Source: Methyloversatilis sp. (lineage in GTDB: Bacteria; Pseudomonadota; Gammaproteobacteria; Burkholderiales; Rhodocyclaceae). From it: 64,000 bases of DNA. The translations under genes were made by a program, and so were the position numbers. The DNA is taken from positions 1-64,000 of the forward strand of contig NZ_JAUYNV010000024.1 in NCBI RefSeq assembly GCF_030698125.1. Reading direction: 5' to 3'. Of the stretch, positions 22,901-32,620 are shown one piece after another (positions within the stretch are counted from its first letter, which is position 1; every line of letters starts with the position of its first letter). Below the pieces are notes generated by a model. It was not told where the DNA came from. It saw only the letters and a program-made list of their open reading frames with translations, and ran no database searches.

Positions 22901-23981
22901 CGGCGCAACACTGTTCGATCGCCGATGCGACGTCAGGCCGCGTCGCCTCGCCCCACACCACGGCTTCGCCGATGGCGCGCAGCAGCACCAGCCGCAGCTT
23001 GCCGGCTTCGACCTTCTTGTCGTGCGACATCAGTTCGAGATAACGGTCGACACCCAGGCGCGGACCGCGCAGCGCCAGGCCGGCTGCTTCGTGGATGGCG
23101 CGGATGCGCGCGATGTCGGCGTCGCCCAGCCAGCCCAGGCGGCGCGACAGTTCGGCCGCCATCAGCGTGCCGGCGGCGACGGCTTCGCCGTGCAGCCATT
23201 CGCCGTAGCCAAGACCGGTTTCGATCGCGTGGCCGAAGGTATGACCGAGATTGAGCAGTGCCCGCACGCCGGTTTCGGTTTCGTCCTCGATCACCACCTC
23301 GGCCTTGTTGCGGCAGGAGCGTTCGATGGCAAACGCCAGCGCGTCGGCGTCGCGCGCCAGCAGGCGCGGCATGTTGATTTCGAGCCAGTCGAAGAATTCG
23401 CGGTCGCGGATCAGGCCGTACTTGATCACTTCGGCCAGGCCGGCCTTCAATTCACGCTCCGGCAGCGTGTCGAGCGTATCGATGTCGGCCAGCACCAGCT
23501 TCGGCTGATGAAAGGCGCCGATCATGTTCTTGCCGAGCGGGTGATTGATGGCGGTCTTGCCGCCGACGCTGGAATCGACCTGCGACAGCAGCGTGGTCGG
23601 CACCTGGATGAAGGGCACGCCGCGTTGATATGTGGCGGCGGCGAAGCCGACCATGTCACCGATGACACCGCCGCCCAGCGCGATCAGCGTGGTCGAACGT
23701 TCGACCCGGGCGCCGAGCAGCGCGTCGAAGATGAGATTCAGCGTCGGCCAATCCTTGTGCGCTTCGCCGTCGGGCAGCACGACCAGCTGGTGCGCGACAT
23801 CAACCGAATCAAGGGCGGCGAGCACGCGGGCGGCGTACAGCGGCGCAACCACCTCATTGCTGATGACGACCGCGCGCTTGCGTTTGAGCACCGACGCAAA
23901 CAAGTCGCCACGATCGATCAGGCCGCGACCGATGTGGATGTCGTAGGCGCGCTCATCGAGGGCGACGTTCAGGCTGCGCAT
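22893..23981 (-). CDS. aroB: 3-dehydroquinate synthase
   Basis: 362 aa. [19 protein letters not shown] is the NAD-binding motif, [25 protein letters not shown] the substrate-site signature, and [11 protein letters not shown] carries metal-binding His. It makes 3-dehydroquinate from DAHP in the shikimate pathway. Its start overlaps the end of aroK by 13 bp and its stop overlaps dgt, indicating one operon. Confidence 0.97.
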   Translation of the reverse strand: MRSLNVALDERAYDIHIGRGLIDRGDLFASVLKRKRAVVISNEVVAPLYAARVLAALDSVDVAHQLVVLPDGEAHKDWPTLNLIFDALLGARVERSTTLIALGGGVIGDMVGFAAATYQRGVPFIQVPTTLLSQVDSSVGGKTAINHPLGKNMIGAFHQPKLVLADIDTLDTLPERELKAGLAEVIKYGLIRDREFFDWLEINMPRLLARDADALAFAIERSCRNKAEVVIEDETETGVRALLNLGHTFGHAIETGLGYGEWLHGEAVAAGTLMAAELSRRLGWLGDADIARIRAIHEAAGLALRGPRLGVDRYLELMSHDKKVEAGKLRLVLLRAIGEAVVWGEATRPDVASAIEQCCADV

Positions 23982-24496
23982 CGGCTCAGGTATTCCCGTT
24001 CAAGTTGACGAACGATGGTCAGCGGGCTGCCCAGCCCGCTTTCGGCAATGAAATCCGCGACCTCGCGGTACAGTGGATCGCGGATGCCGTGCAGCTCGCG
24101 CACCCGGGCGCGCGGATCATCGACCTGCAGCAGGGGCCGGTTGCGGTCGCCGCGCGTGCGGTGCCACAGCACGTCGGGCGGCACATCGAGATAGACCACC
24201 CATCCGCCCGCCTTCAGATGCTCTCGGTTCATCGGGTCGAGCACGGCGCCGCCGCCGGTAGCCAGTACGAGGCCCGATTCCTGGGCCAGCGCTTCGATCA
24301 CCGCGCTTTCGCGCCGGCGGAAACCCGCCTCGCCCTCGATTTCAAAGATGGTCGGAATACTGACGCCGGTGCGCGCCTCGATTTCGTGATCGCAGTCGAC
24401 GAAGCGCTTGCGCAGGCGTCGCGCAAGCTGCCGTCCGACCGTGGTTTTGCCGGCGCCCATCAGGCCGACGAGAATGATGTTGTCGCTGTGTTCCAC
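23969..24496 (-). CDS. aroK: Shikimate kinase
   Basis: 175 aa. [15 protein letters not shown] is the P-loop, [11 protein letters not shown] the shikimate-binding DxD region, and [10 protein letters not shown] the conserved GGG motif. [11 protein letters not shown] forms the lid. It phosphorylates shikimate using ATP. It follows pilQ by 75 bp, the standard arrangement in this group, and is overlapped by aroB. Confidence 0.97.
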   Translation of the reverse strand: MEHSDNIILVGLMGAGKTTVGRQLARRLRKRFVDCDHEIEARTGVSIPTIFEIEGEAGFRRRESAVIEALAQESGLVLATGGGAVLDPMNREHLKAGGWVVYLDVPPDVLWHRTRGDRNRPLLQVDDPRARVRELHGIRDPLYREVADFIAESGLGSPLTIVRQLEREYLSRCAA

Positions 24497-24571
24497 GGGC
24501 CGGATTCTAGCAGTGCCCGCCCGCCCCGACAGACGGCCTCAAGATCGGGCCGCCCGTCCGGTAGATCCGGG

Positions 24572-26692
24572 TCAGCGCAGCGTGAGGTTGTCGCTGACGA
24601 TGCGCGGCGTCACGAAGATGAGCAACTCTGCGCGGTTGTCGCGGGTTTCCGTGTTGCGGAACAGGAAGCCGACGTACGGCAGGTCGCCGAGGAAGGGTAC
24701 GCGGGTCTGGCTACGGCGCTCTTCCTGGGTGTAGATACCGCCGATCACCACCGTGCCGCCGTTTTCGACCAGCACATCGGTCTTGACGTGCTTGGTGTCG
24801 ATCGCGACGCCGGCGCCGGTCGCCAACTGCGTGTTCGGCGTGTCCTTGTTGATGTCGAGTGCCATCTGTACGCGTCCGTCCGGCGTGATCTGCGGCTTCA
24901 CCTTCAACATCAGGTTGGCCTTGCGGAAGGAAATGCTGGTCGCACCGGAGCTGGTGGCCTGCTGGTACGGAATTTCGACACCCTGTTCGATCAGCGCCTC
25001 GTTCTGGTCCGAGGTCATGACACGCGGACTCGAAATCACCTTGCCCTTGCCGTCCTGTTCGAGGGCGGACAATTCAAGGTTCAGGAAGCGCGTCGCGGCC
25101 GAATTGAACAGTACAAAAGACAGCTGGCCGGGAGAGCGGCCGCTGATGTTCGACGCACGAAGATTGACCCCGAGCGAATCCGTGGCGAAGTTGGGCTGGG
25201 TCTGTACCTGACCGGTCTGGAAGCCGGTCGCCAGAGACGAACCACCGATGTTCAAACCGGCCCGACCAAGTTGCACCGAGCCCGACTGCGCCTGGTTCAG
25301 ACCCAGTCGCGCACCCAGGTTCTTCGCGAAGTCTTCATTGGCTTCGACGATGCGCGCCTCGATCAGCACCTGACGCGTCGCGATGTCGAGTTCGCTCAGG
25401 ATGCGGCGGATGTCTTCAAGGCGGCTGGGGATGTCGGTCACGATCAGCTTGTTCGTCCGCACGTCCATCACGATCGAACCGCGCTTGGACAGGAATCGCT
25501 TGTCCTTGTCATCGGTGATGGCTTTGTGAAGAACATCCGCCTTGTGATAATTCAGCTGGAAGGTTTCGGTGCGCAGCGGCTCGAGTTCGCTGACCTGCTG
25601 CTGGCTCTCCAGCGCCAGCTTTTCCTTGGCGGCCAGCTCATCGCGCGGCGCGATCCAGATCACGTTGCCGGTCTTGCGCTTGTCCAGGCCCTTGGCGTCG
25701 AGAATGATGTCGAGCGCCTGATCCCACGGGACATCCTTGAGCCGCAGCGTGAGTGAGCCGCCGACGGTGTCGGAAGTGATGATGTTGTTGTCGGTGAAGT
25801 CGGCAATCACCTGAAGCACCGAACGGACGTCGATGTTCTGGAAGTTCAGCGACAGCTTCTCACCCTGGTAGCCAGGCTTGCTGCCCTGAACCAGCTTGTT
25901 CGGGTCTTCAACCAGACGCTTCACTTCGAGGATGAACTGATTCTCGCTCTGGTAGGCGTTGTGCTCCCACAGACCCGTCGGCGTTACGGTGAGGCGCGTA
26001 TTGGCGCCGGAACGCACGACTTCCATCTGGGTGATCGGTGTTCCGAAATCGGTCACGTCGTAGCGCTTCAGGAATTCGTCGGCCACCGAAGCGCGCAGGA
26101 ACTCGACCACCAGCTTTGAACCTTGCTGACGGATATCGATGCCGGTATTCGGGTCGGACAGTTCGACCACGACACGGCCTTCGCCATCCTTGCCACGACG
26201 GAAACCGACGTTGCGCAGCGTCTGCCCGTCCTGCGACACACCTGGCTCGGCAAAGCGCGACACGTTGTCAGACTGGGCAACCGCCTCGGAACTGGCCGGC
26301 ATCGCGAGACTGATGTAGAGATCACGCCCGGAAATCCGGGAATGGAACGGCGACAGCTTGTTCAGATTCAAAACGAGACGCGTGCGATCACCGACTTCGA
26401 CAATGTTGTAGCTGCGCAGATGCGCTTCGTTGACGGTCTGCGAGTTGCGCCCCACGGCATTGCCGGTAGCCGGGAAATCGAACGCCACGCGCGCGGGCGA
26501 TGCGACGCTGAAGTTGGCCGGCACCGCAGGCAGTTCGGTTTTGGTGGTGACCTTGATCAGCACCTCGCCGCCTTGCTGCGACACCAGAATGGATTCGATG
26601 CTGTTGGGCTGGCTCTGGGCAAACGCCGCGACGGGTATCAGGCCTGCGCCAAGGGCCACGATCAGGCATGCGATCTTGCGGACGAAATTCAT
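24572..26692 (-). CDS. pilQ: Type IV pilus secretin
   Basis: 706 aa from the ATG at 26,692, overlapping the pilP stop by ATGA. A signal peptide ends AAFA. Two AMIN-type beta domains occupy about residues 30-260, an STN/N0 domain (LSLNFQNIDVRSVLQVIADF) about 285-350, and the secretin barrel the last third (VLIEARIVEANEDFAKNLGARLG, VENGGTVVIGGIYTQEE, VPFLGDLPYVGFLFRN). It forms the outer-membrane pore for the pilus. Confidence 0.96.
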   Translation of the reverse strand: MNFVRKIACLIVALGAGLIPVAAFAQSQPNSIESILVSQQGGEVLIKVTTKTELPAVPANFSVASPARVAFDFPATGNAVGRNSQTVNEAHLRSYNIVEVGDRTRLVLNLNKLSPFHSRISGRDLYISLAMPASSEAVAQSDNVSRFAEPGVSQDGQTLRNVGFRRGKDGEGRVVVELSDPNTGIDIRQQGSKLVVEFLRASVADEFLKRYDVTDFGTPITQMEVVRSGANTRLTVTPTGLWEHNAYQSENQFILEVKRLVEDPNKLVQGSKPGYQGEKLSLNFQNIDVRSVLQVIADFTDNNIITSDTVGGSLTLRLKDVPWDQALDIILDAKGLDKRKTGNVIWIAPRDELAAKEKLALESQQQVSELEPLRTETFQLNYHKADVLHKAITDDKDKRFLSKRGSIVMDVRTNKLIVTDIPSRLEDIRRILSELDIATRQVLIEARIVEANEDFAKNLGARLGLNQAQSGSVQLGRAGLNIGGSSLATGFQTGQVQTQPNFATDSLGVNLRASNISGRSPGQLSFVLFNSAATRFLNLELSALEQDGKGKVISSPRVMTSDQNEALIEQGVEIPYQQATSSGATSISFRKANLMLKVKPQITPDGRVQMALDINKDTPNTQLATGAGVAIDTKHVKTDVLVENGGTVVIGGIYTQEERRSQTRVPFLGDLPYVGFLFRNTETRDNRAELLIFVTPRIVSDNLTLR

Positions 26693-27216
26693 TTGTTTGT
26701 CTCCTGCTCCAGCAACTGGAGCGTACTGGTACGTTCGACCCATTCGCCGTCCGCGTCCTGAACGATTTCCTTGAGGGTGATGCCGTCATCCGCAACGGCC
26801 GTGATGACACCGAAATTCTGACCCATGTAATTCCCTGACCTGACACGGTGCAATGTCGTGTCGGCCTTGATCAACGCATACGCGGTCTTGCCTTGCTGCA
26901 GCACGCCGACCATGGCAAGCGAATCGAGCGGGTATTGTTCGAGCGGCTCCTTGCGGCGATCCAGATCCGGGCCCACACCGCCACCGCCACCGCCCTTCTT
27001 CCGCTCGGGTTCGATCTTGGCCTGGCTGAACGGATCGATCAGCGATCCGGTTTCATAGGCCACGATGGTCGAAGGCTTTATTTCAGGCAGTGGCTTGACC
27101 TGCCCCTTCAGCCCCTGCGTGCTCTGTTCCATCCATGCGCGCAGGTCCTGATGGTCCTCCGAACCGCAGGCCACCAGGCCGCTGCACAGCATGGCGAGGG
27201 TCAATGCGCGCTTCAC
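26689..27216 (-). CDS. pilP: Type IV pilus inner-membrane lipoprotein
   Basis: 175 aa. Signal with lipobox LVAC (Cys17) for lipidation. A flexible Gly/Lys-rich linker (KKGGGGGGVG) precedes the beta domain (ALIKADTTLHRVRSGNYMGQNFGVI). It links the PilNO inner-membrane frame to the PilQ secretin. Overlaps both pilO and pilQ by 4 bp. Confidence 0.95.
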   Translation of the reverse strand: MKRALTLAMLCSGLVACGSEDHQDLRAWMEQSTQGLKGQVKPLPEIKPSTIVAYETGSLIDPFSQAKIEPERKKGGGGGGVGPDLDRRKEPLEQYPLDSLAMVGVLQQGKTAYALIKADTTLHRVRSGNYMGQNFGVITAVADDGITLKEIVQDADGEWVERTSTLQLLEQETNK

Positions 27217-27881
27217 TTCTTGTTCCCCTTTTCGCGCTCTGCCTTTTCGCGTTTCACGCGGGCCAGCTCTTCTTCGTCCAGGTAGCGGTAAGTGGTCGCC
27301 ACCGCATCCATCTTCAGCAATCCATCCTTGCCTGATTCGATGCCGATCGAGCCGATCGTCACGATGCGCGACAGCTTGGCCACGTCACCCGCGAAACTGC
27401 CGAGATCGTGATAGCCGCCGGTCACCCGCAGCGTGATCGGAAGCTCGGCGTAGAAATCCTTGACTGCTTCGCTGCCCGGACGCCAGATTTCGAACTGCAG
27501 GCCACGGCTCAGCCCGGCCTGACTGATGTCCACCAGCAGCGATTCCATTTCCGCCTTGTTCGGCAACTGCTTCAGCAGGGCCCCGAAGGACCGGTCGATA
27601 TCGCTCAGCTGCTGCTGATACTGTTCGAGATTGACCGCTTCGCCCTTTTTCTGCAGCCATTGCGCCTTCAGCGTCTCTTCTTCAGCGCGCTTCTGCTCGA
27701 GTTCCACCATCAGCGGTTCCCACAGGAACCACCAGCCGGCCGCGACTGCCGCGATCAGCAGGCCGAGCAGCACGGCCAGTTTTGGCAGGATCGCCCAGTT
27801 GCCGACATCCTTCGGATCGAGGTTCCTGAAATCATCCCCGATGCGTGTGAAATCAATCTTCGGAAGCTGGATGTCCTTCAT
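27213..27881 (-). CDS. pilO: Type IV pilus alignment protein
   Basis: 222 aa. One transmembrane helix (LAVLLGLLIAAVAAGWWFL, about 34-52), a periplasmic coiled coil (about 60-105), and a ferredoxin-like C-terminal domain. It pairs with PilN in the inner-membrane alignment complex. The 4-bp overlaps with pilN and pilP show translational coupling. Confidence 0.95.
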   Translation of the reverse strand: MKDIQLPKIDFTRIGDDFRNLDPKDVGNWAILPKLAVLLGLLIAAVAAGWWFLWEPLMVELEQKRAEEETLKAQWLQKKGEAVNLEQYQQQLSDIDRSFGALLKQLPNKAEMESLLVDISQAGLSRGLQFEIWRPGSEAVKDFYAELPITLRVTGGYHDLGSFAGDVAKLSRIVTIGSIGIESGKDGLLKMDAVATTYRYLDEEELARVKREKAEREKGNKK

Positions 27882-28453
27882 GTCTTCCTGCCTTTGGCGA
27901 CGGTTTCGTCCGCGACCCGCGTGATGTACAGATCAAGGTTGAATTCGTTCATGCGACGCTTGTCGACGCTCGACCCCTTGATTTCCACCAGCGTCGGCCG
28001 CTCGAGCAGGGGCGACGATTCGAGGTTGCGCATCAGGCTCGACACGCGGGCATTCGATTGCGCGTAACCGATCAGGTTGATCTTTCCGCCTTGCTGCGAC
28101 ACCTTCCGGATGTACACACCTTCCGGCACATTCTTGGCGAGTTCGTTGAACAGGCCGACCGCTTCGGACCGGTTGCCCTGCAAGGACTCGATGACCTGCT
28201 TGCGCTGGATCAGCGCGTCGGTCTGCTCGCGCAGACGCTTGATTTCGTCGATCGACTTGTCGAGCACCGCAATCTCGGTCTTGAGGAAGGCGTTCTTTTC
28301 GTCCTGCGCCGATACGTAACCGTTGATGACGCCATTCACCAGACCGACGATGAGTGCGCCGAACAGCAGTGTCGCACCGGAAAACGCCACGAACTGCTGG
28401 CGTCTTGCCTTGCGCTTTTCCTCGCGATGAGGAAGCAGGTTGATCCGTATCAT
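27878..28453 (-). CDS. pilN: Type IV pilus alignment protein
   Basis: 191 aa. MIRINLLPHREEKRKARR is the conserved cytoplasmic PilM-binding tail. A transmembrane helix follows (about 25-45), then a coiled coil and a periplasmic alpha/beta domain (VYIRKVSQQGGKINLIGYAQSN). It bridges PilM to PilO. Confidence 0.95.
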   Translation of the reverse strand: MIRINLLPHREEKRKARRQQFVAFSGATLLFGALIVGLVNGVINGYVSAQDEKNAFLKTEIAVLDKSIDEIKRLREQTDALIQRKQVIESLQGNRSEAVGLFNELAKNVPEGVYIRKVSQQGGKINLIGYAQSNARVSSLMRNLESSPLLERPTLVEIKGSSVDKRRMNEFNLDLYITRVADETVAKGRKT

Positions 28454-29529
28454 GCGTCGAACCTCCTCAATGCGAGGCCGCAGGCAACAAGCAGCGACGG
28501 CGCATCCTGACTCAGGCGCTTTGCCGTCACCGCAGAAGAAAGCTGCATGTCGACAAACGGATTGGCGATGCGGGTTTCCACCTGCGTGCGGTTGGCCACC
28601 ACTTCATCGAGCCCCGGAATGACGGCACAGCCGCCAGCGAGCACGATGTGGTCGACGCTGTTGTACTGCGTCGAGGTGAAGAAGAACTGCAGCGCGCGCG
28701 ACACTTCGAGCGCGAGGTTGTCCATGAAGGGGCGCAGCAGGTCGTTTTCGAAGTTTTCCGGCAGCGTGTTGGTGCGCTTTGCCGCCTCGGCTTCTTCGGG
28801 GCTCATGCCGTAGTTGCGCATGATGTCCTGGGTCAGCTGGTAGCCGCCGAATGCCTGTTCGCGGGAATAGACCGGCTGGTCGTTGCGCAGGATGATCACG
28901 TTCATCACGTTGGCGCCGACATCGACCAGAACGATGTTGGTGTCCTTGCCGCCGTCCGGCAACTGCTTCTCGACCAGTTCGAACGCCGCCTGTGCGGCGT
29001 AGGACTCGACATCGACGACCACGGCACGCAGGCCGGCTGCTTCGGCGATGGCCACGCGGTCTTCCACCTTTTCCTTGCGCGACGCGGCGATCAGCACCTC
29101 GACTTCATCCGGACTGCCCGGTGCCGGGCCGACCACCTGAAAGTCGAGATTCACTTCGTCGAGCTGGAAAGGGATGTACTGATTGGCTTCCGACTCGACC
29201 AGCACTTCGAGCTCCTGCTCGCGCTGGTTGGCCGGAACGATGATCTTCTTGGTGATGACGGCCGCGGCAGGCAGCGCAAGCGCGACGTTGCGCGTCGACG
29301 TGCCCATGCGCTTCCACGCTCGCCGGACCGCGTCGGCCACCTCATCGAGCTTGGCGATATTGCCATCCACCACCGAATCGCGCGGCAGGTTTTCGGTGGC
29401 ATAGCGCTCGATGCGGTGCTCGCCTTTCGCTGTCCGCGACAGCTCGACCAGCTTGACCGCCGAGGACGACACGTCCAACCCCAGTAAAGGGCGCGCTCCC
29501 GGGTTAAAAATCGACAGGTCGAAGGCCAA
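28450..29529 (-). CDS. pilM: Type IV pilus actin-like ATPase
   Basis: 359 aa, TTG start at 29,529 with AAAAGGA upstream. LLGLDVSSSAVKLVELSR is the actin/FtsA-like phosphate loop; IVLVDVGANVMNVIIL and HIVLAGGCAVIPGLDEVV are further nucleotide-binding motifs. It is the cytoplasmic ring component binding PilN. First gene of pilMNOPQ; the AT-rich gap before it (29,530-29,650) should contain its promoter. Confidence 0.95.
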   Translation of the reverse strand: MAFDLSIFNPGARPLLGLDVSSSAVKLVELSRTAKGEHRIERYATENLPRDSVVDGNIAKLDEVADAVRRAWKRMGTSTRNVALALPAAAVITKKIIVPANQREQELEVLVESEANQYIPFQLDEVNLDFQVVGPAPGSPDEVEVLIAASRKEKVEDRVAIAEAAGLRAVVVDVESYAAQAAFELVEKQLPDGGKDTNIVLVDVGANVMNVIILRNDQPVYSREQAFGGYQLTQDIMRNYGMSPEEAEAAKRTNTLPENFENDLLRPFMDNLALEVSRALQFFFTSTQYNSVDHIVLAGGCAVIPGLDEVVANRTQVETRIANPFVDMQLSSAVTAKRLSQDAPSLLVACGLALRRFDA

Positions 29530-29658
29530 GCTTTTTCCTTTTAAGACAGTGAATTAGACCCAATACTCACAATTTACATTAAGATGCTAGCAGCAAGGTA
29601 TCGACAAGTAAACAAATTTTGGGTAGGCGCGAGGCAGGGGTTCTTCGGGTCCGCCAGC

Positions 29659-29664
29659 TATAAT
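29659..29664 (+). promoter_or_regulatory. TATAAT -10 hexamer before the penicillin-binding protein gene
   Basis: A perfect TATAAT is followed at ~30 nt by a possible TTG start. No good -35 is visible (GGGGTT-like at about 17-18 bp). If this is the main promoter, the ATG at 29,584 lies upstream of the transcript and cannot be the start. Confidence 0.4.
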
Positions 29665-29697
29665 TCGCGCTTGTTGCCCGCCCGGAAATCCGTCCTC

Positions 29698-32133
29698 TTG
29701 CCCCCCGTCCTTCGTTGGTTCATCTACCCGGTGGCCGCTCTTGCCGGCATGCTGATCATCGGCGCCGCACTTGCGTTGATCGTCGTTCTGCTTGCCTACC
29801 CGCAACTGCCGTCACTCGACATCCTCACCGACTACCGGCCCAAGATCCCGCTGCGCGTCTACAGCGCCGACGGACATCTGATCGGCGAATTCGGTGAAGA
29901 GCGTCGATCGGTCGTTCCGATCGCCCAGGTTCCCGATTCGCTCAAGCAGGCCATCATTGCCGCCGAGGACGAGCGCTTCTACCAGCACTACGGCATCGAC
30001 TACGTGGGTATCGCCCGTGCTGCGCTGTCCAACATGACGAGCAGCGGACGGAGCCAGGGTGCCAGCACCATCACGATGCAGGTGGCGCGCAACTTCTTCC
30101 TGTCCAGCGAGCGCACCCTGCGCCGCAAAGTCTATGAAGCCCTGCTCGCATTCAAAATCGAGAACAGCCTGACAAAAGACCAGATACTCGAGCTCTATAT
30201 CAATCAGATCTATCTCGGGCAGCGGGCCTATGGCTTCGCTGCCGCGTCCAGAGCCTATTTCGGCAAAAACCTCGCAGACCTTAGCGTGGCGGAATCGGCA
30301 ATGCTGGCCGGGCTGCCGAAGGCACCGTCGAAGTACAACCCGGTCGTCAATCCCAAGCGCGCCGCGCTGCGTCAGGCGTACGTCCTGCGCCGCATGAGGG
30401 ACCTCGGATACATCGACGACGCAACGCGGACGGCAGCGGTCGAACAGCAACTGCCGGTGCGCCGCGACGGTGCCCAGTCCGAACAGCGTGCGGACTTCGT
30501 TGCCGAAATGGCGCGCCAGATTGCGGTGGAGAAGTTTGGCGAGAATGCCTACGGACTCGGGCTGCGTGTCGTCACCACGATACGGCGCGCGGATCAGGCG
30601 GCGGCAATCGAGGCGGTGCGCAAGGGCGTGTTCGATTACGACCGCCGCCACGGCTATCGCGGCGCCGAGGCCTTCATCGACCTGAAGGACATCGTGGCCG
30701 ACGACGATGAAATGCTCGATGACCTGTTGCAGGACGTGCCGGACGCCGCGGGCCTTTACGCGGCCGTCGTGCTTGAAGCCAGCCCGACCGCGATCAAAGT
30801 GTACAAACGCGGTGGCGAGGTGCTCAAGCTCGGCGCCGACGCCATCCGTTTCGCCCGCTCGATGCTCGACGACAAGGCCCCGCCTGCACGGCGGCTGCGT
30901 CGTGGCGCCCTGGTGCGCGTGATGCCGGATACCAAACTGGGCTGGGTGATCGGCCAGATGCCGGAGGTCGAGGCGGCACTGGTGTCGATCGACAGCGCGG
31001 ATGGCGCCGTGCGTGCGCTGGTCGGCGGCTTCGACTTCAACCGCAGCAAGTTCAACCACGTGACCCAGGGCTGGCGTCAGCCGGGGTCGAGCTTCAAGCC
31101 CTTCATCTATTCAGCGGCACTCGAAAAGGGCTACTCGCCTTCGACGGTCGAGTACGATACGCCGCTCGTCGTGTCGGCTGGAGAAACCGGCAGCCAGAGC
31201 TGGCAGCCCAAGAACTACGACGGCAAGTACGACGGACCGATCTCGCTGCGAACCGCGCTGGCCAAGTCGAAGAACATGGTGTCGATCCGCGTGTTGCGCT
31301 CGATCGGGCCGCGTTACGCGCAGGACTACATCACCCGCTTCGGTTTCAACGCCGCGCGTCACCCGCCGTATCTGACGATGGCGCTCGGAGCCGGATCGGT
31401 GACGCCATGGCAGATGGCGTCCGGCTACGCGGTATTCGCCAACGGCGGCTACCGGGTCGAGCCGTACGTGGTGCGCGAAATACAGGACGGAAGCGGCAAG
31501 GTGCTTGCGCAGTTCACACCGACCGCGCCACATGACGAATCACAGCGCGTGATCGACGCGCGCAATGCCTATCTGATGGACAGCCTGATGCAGGACGTCG
31601 TGCGCCGTGGCACCGCAACGCGCGCATTGCAGCTCAAGCGCAGCGATCTTGCCGGCAAGACGGGTACCACCAACGAATACCTCGATGCGTGGTTCTGCGG
31701 TTATCAGCCGTCACATGTGACCGTTGCGTGGCTCGGTTTTGACACGCCGCGCACGCTCGGCCGAGGCGAAACCGGCGGTTCGGCGGCGCTGCCGATGTGG
31801 GTGGACTACATGCGCCACGCACTGAAAGATGTTCCGGAAGAGCGCCTGCCGCTGCCCGATGGTCTGATCAGCATCAACGCCGGCGAAGACGCGCGGGGCA
31901 ATCCGCGCACCGATCTGATGTACGAGGAGCACCTGCCGCCCGAGCCGGAGTCGATTCCCGACGAGCCCGAAGGACCGGCCTCGGAAGGAGAAATACTGCC
32001 TGATGCGCCACCGACGCCTGTGCCGCCGTCCGGGCCGTCGCCCTCGGGCCACATCGTTCCCGGGTCTGCCGGGCTCGGCGGTGCAGCGGATTTCAGGGCA
32101 TCAGGCGCACCGGCTCGCCGGCCTGCTGGCTGA
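29698..32133 (+). CDS. mrcA: Penicillin-binding protein 1A (class A, transglycosylase-transpeptidase)
   Basis: 811 aa from the proposed TTG at 29,698; an ATG at 29,584 gives 849 aa but precedes the TATAAT. One N-terminal membrane anchor (PVAALAGMLIIGAALALIVV). AAEDERFYQHYGIDYVGIAR is the glycosyltransferase-51 motif; the transpeptidase has SSFK (catalytic Ser), SKN and KTGTT. It polymerises and crosslinks peptidoglycan. The last ~80 residues form a Pro/Glu-rich tail, and the 3' end overlaps the convergent cyaY by 41 bp. Confidence 0.93.
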   Translation: MPPVLRWFIYPVAALAGMLIIGAALALIVVLLAYPQLPSLDILTDYRPKIPLRVYSADGHLIGEFGEERRSVVPIAQVPDSLKQAIIAAEDERFYQHYGIDYVGIARAALSNMTSSGRSQGASTITMQVARNFFLSSERTLRRKVYEALLAFKIENSLTKDQILELYINQIYLGQRAYGFAAASRAYFGKNLADLSVAESAMLAGLPKAPSKYNPVVNPKRAALRQAYVLRRMRDLGYIDDATRTAAVEQQLPVRRDGAQSEQRADFVAEMARQIAVEKFGENAYGLGLRVVTTIRRADQAAAIEAVRKGVFDYDRRHGYRGAEAFIDLKDIVADDDEMLDDLLQDVPDAAGLYAAVVLEASPTAIKVYKRGGEVLKLGADAIRFARSMLDDKAPPARRLRRGALVRVMPDTKLGWVIGQMPEVEAALVSIDSADGAVRALVGGFDFNRSKFNHVTQGWRQPGSSFKPFIYSAALEKGYSPSTVEYDTPLVVSAGETGSQSWQPKNYDGKYDGPISLRTALAKSKNMVSIRVLRSIGPRYAQDYITRFGFNAARHPPYLTMALGAGSVTPWQMASGYAVFANGGYRVEPYVVREIQDGSGKVLAQFTPTAPHDESQRVIDARNAYLMDSLMQDVVRRGTATRALQLKRSDLAGKTGTTNEYLDAWFCGYQPSHVTVAWLGFDTPRTLGRGETGGSAALPMWVDYMRHALKDVPEERLPLPDGLISINAGEDARGNPRTDLMYEEHLPPEPESIPDEPEGPASEGEILPDAPPTPVPPSGPSPSGHIVPGSAGLGGAADFRASGAPARRPAG

Positions 32134-32413
32134 GCAGGGCTTCCAGTGCCTGCATCAACTCAGCGCCGTCGCGCGTACCGATCCAGCGACCGTCTTCCGG
32201 CCGGAAATGAAAACCGCCGGAACGCGCCGCCACCCAGATTTCCTGGGCAACGCCGTGCCGGTTGATCACCATTTTCGAGCCGTTGGCGAATTCGAGTTCC
32301 AGTACGCCGCCGGCCTGCAGTTCATAGTCAATGTCGGCGCCGCTGCGTTCGACGGCCTGTTCGATCGCGGCCAGCGTCGCATCGGCCAATTTGTTAAATT
32401 CGTTCTCGTTCAT
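32093..32413 (-). CDS. cyaY: Frataxin-like iron donor
   Basis: 106 aa. The acidic first helix (NEFNKLADATLAAIEQAVE) and the beta sheet with GVLELEFANGSKMVINRH and [13 protein letters not shown] are diagnostic of CyaY. It binds iron and modulates IscS in Fe-S cluster assembly. Divergent from lptM; its 3' end lies within the tail-coding part of mrcA. Confidence 0.95.
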   Translation of the reverse strand: MNENEFNKLADATLAAIEQAVERSGADIDYELQAGGVLELEFANGSKMVINRHGVAQEIWVAARSGGFHFRPEDGRWIGTRDGAELMQALEALLSQQAGEPVRLMP

Positions 32414-32428
32414 TACCGGCTACCCGAC

Positions 32429-32620
32429 ATGTTTTCCAGCACGCTCGTGCGCATTGCCGCACTGACCCTGATACTCGCAGGTTGCGGCACCAAGGGCCCC
32501 CTGACGCTGCCGCCGAAGGACACGATGCGGCCACCCGCAGCCGCAGTCCCTGCCAAGCCGAAGACGGCTCCGGCTCCGGCAGCACCGTCAAGGGATGATA
32601 GCAAGGTGCCCGCACTATGA
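32429..32620 (+). CDS. lptM: LptM/LppL-type small lipoprotein
   Basis: 63 aa. MFSSTLVRIAALTLILAGCG is a lipoprotein signal with lipobox LAGC (Cys19), followed by TKGPLTLPPKD, the family core, then an Ala/Pro tail. LptM assists maturation of the LPS translocon LptD. It overlaps lysA by ATGA (32,617-32,620), the usual arrangement. Confidence 0.9.
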   Translation: MFSSTLVRIAALTLILAGCGTKGPLTLPPKDTMRPPAAAVPAKPKTAPAPAAPSRDDSKVPAL

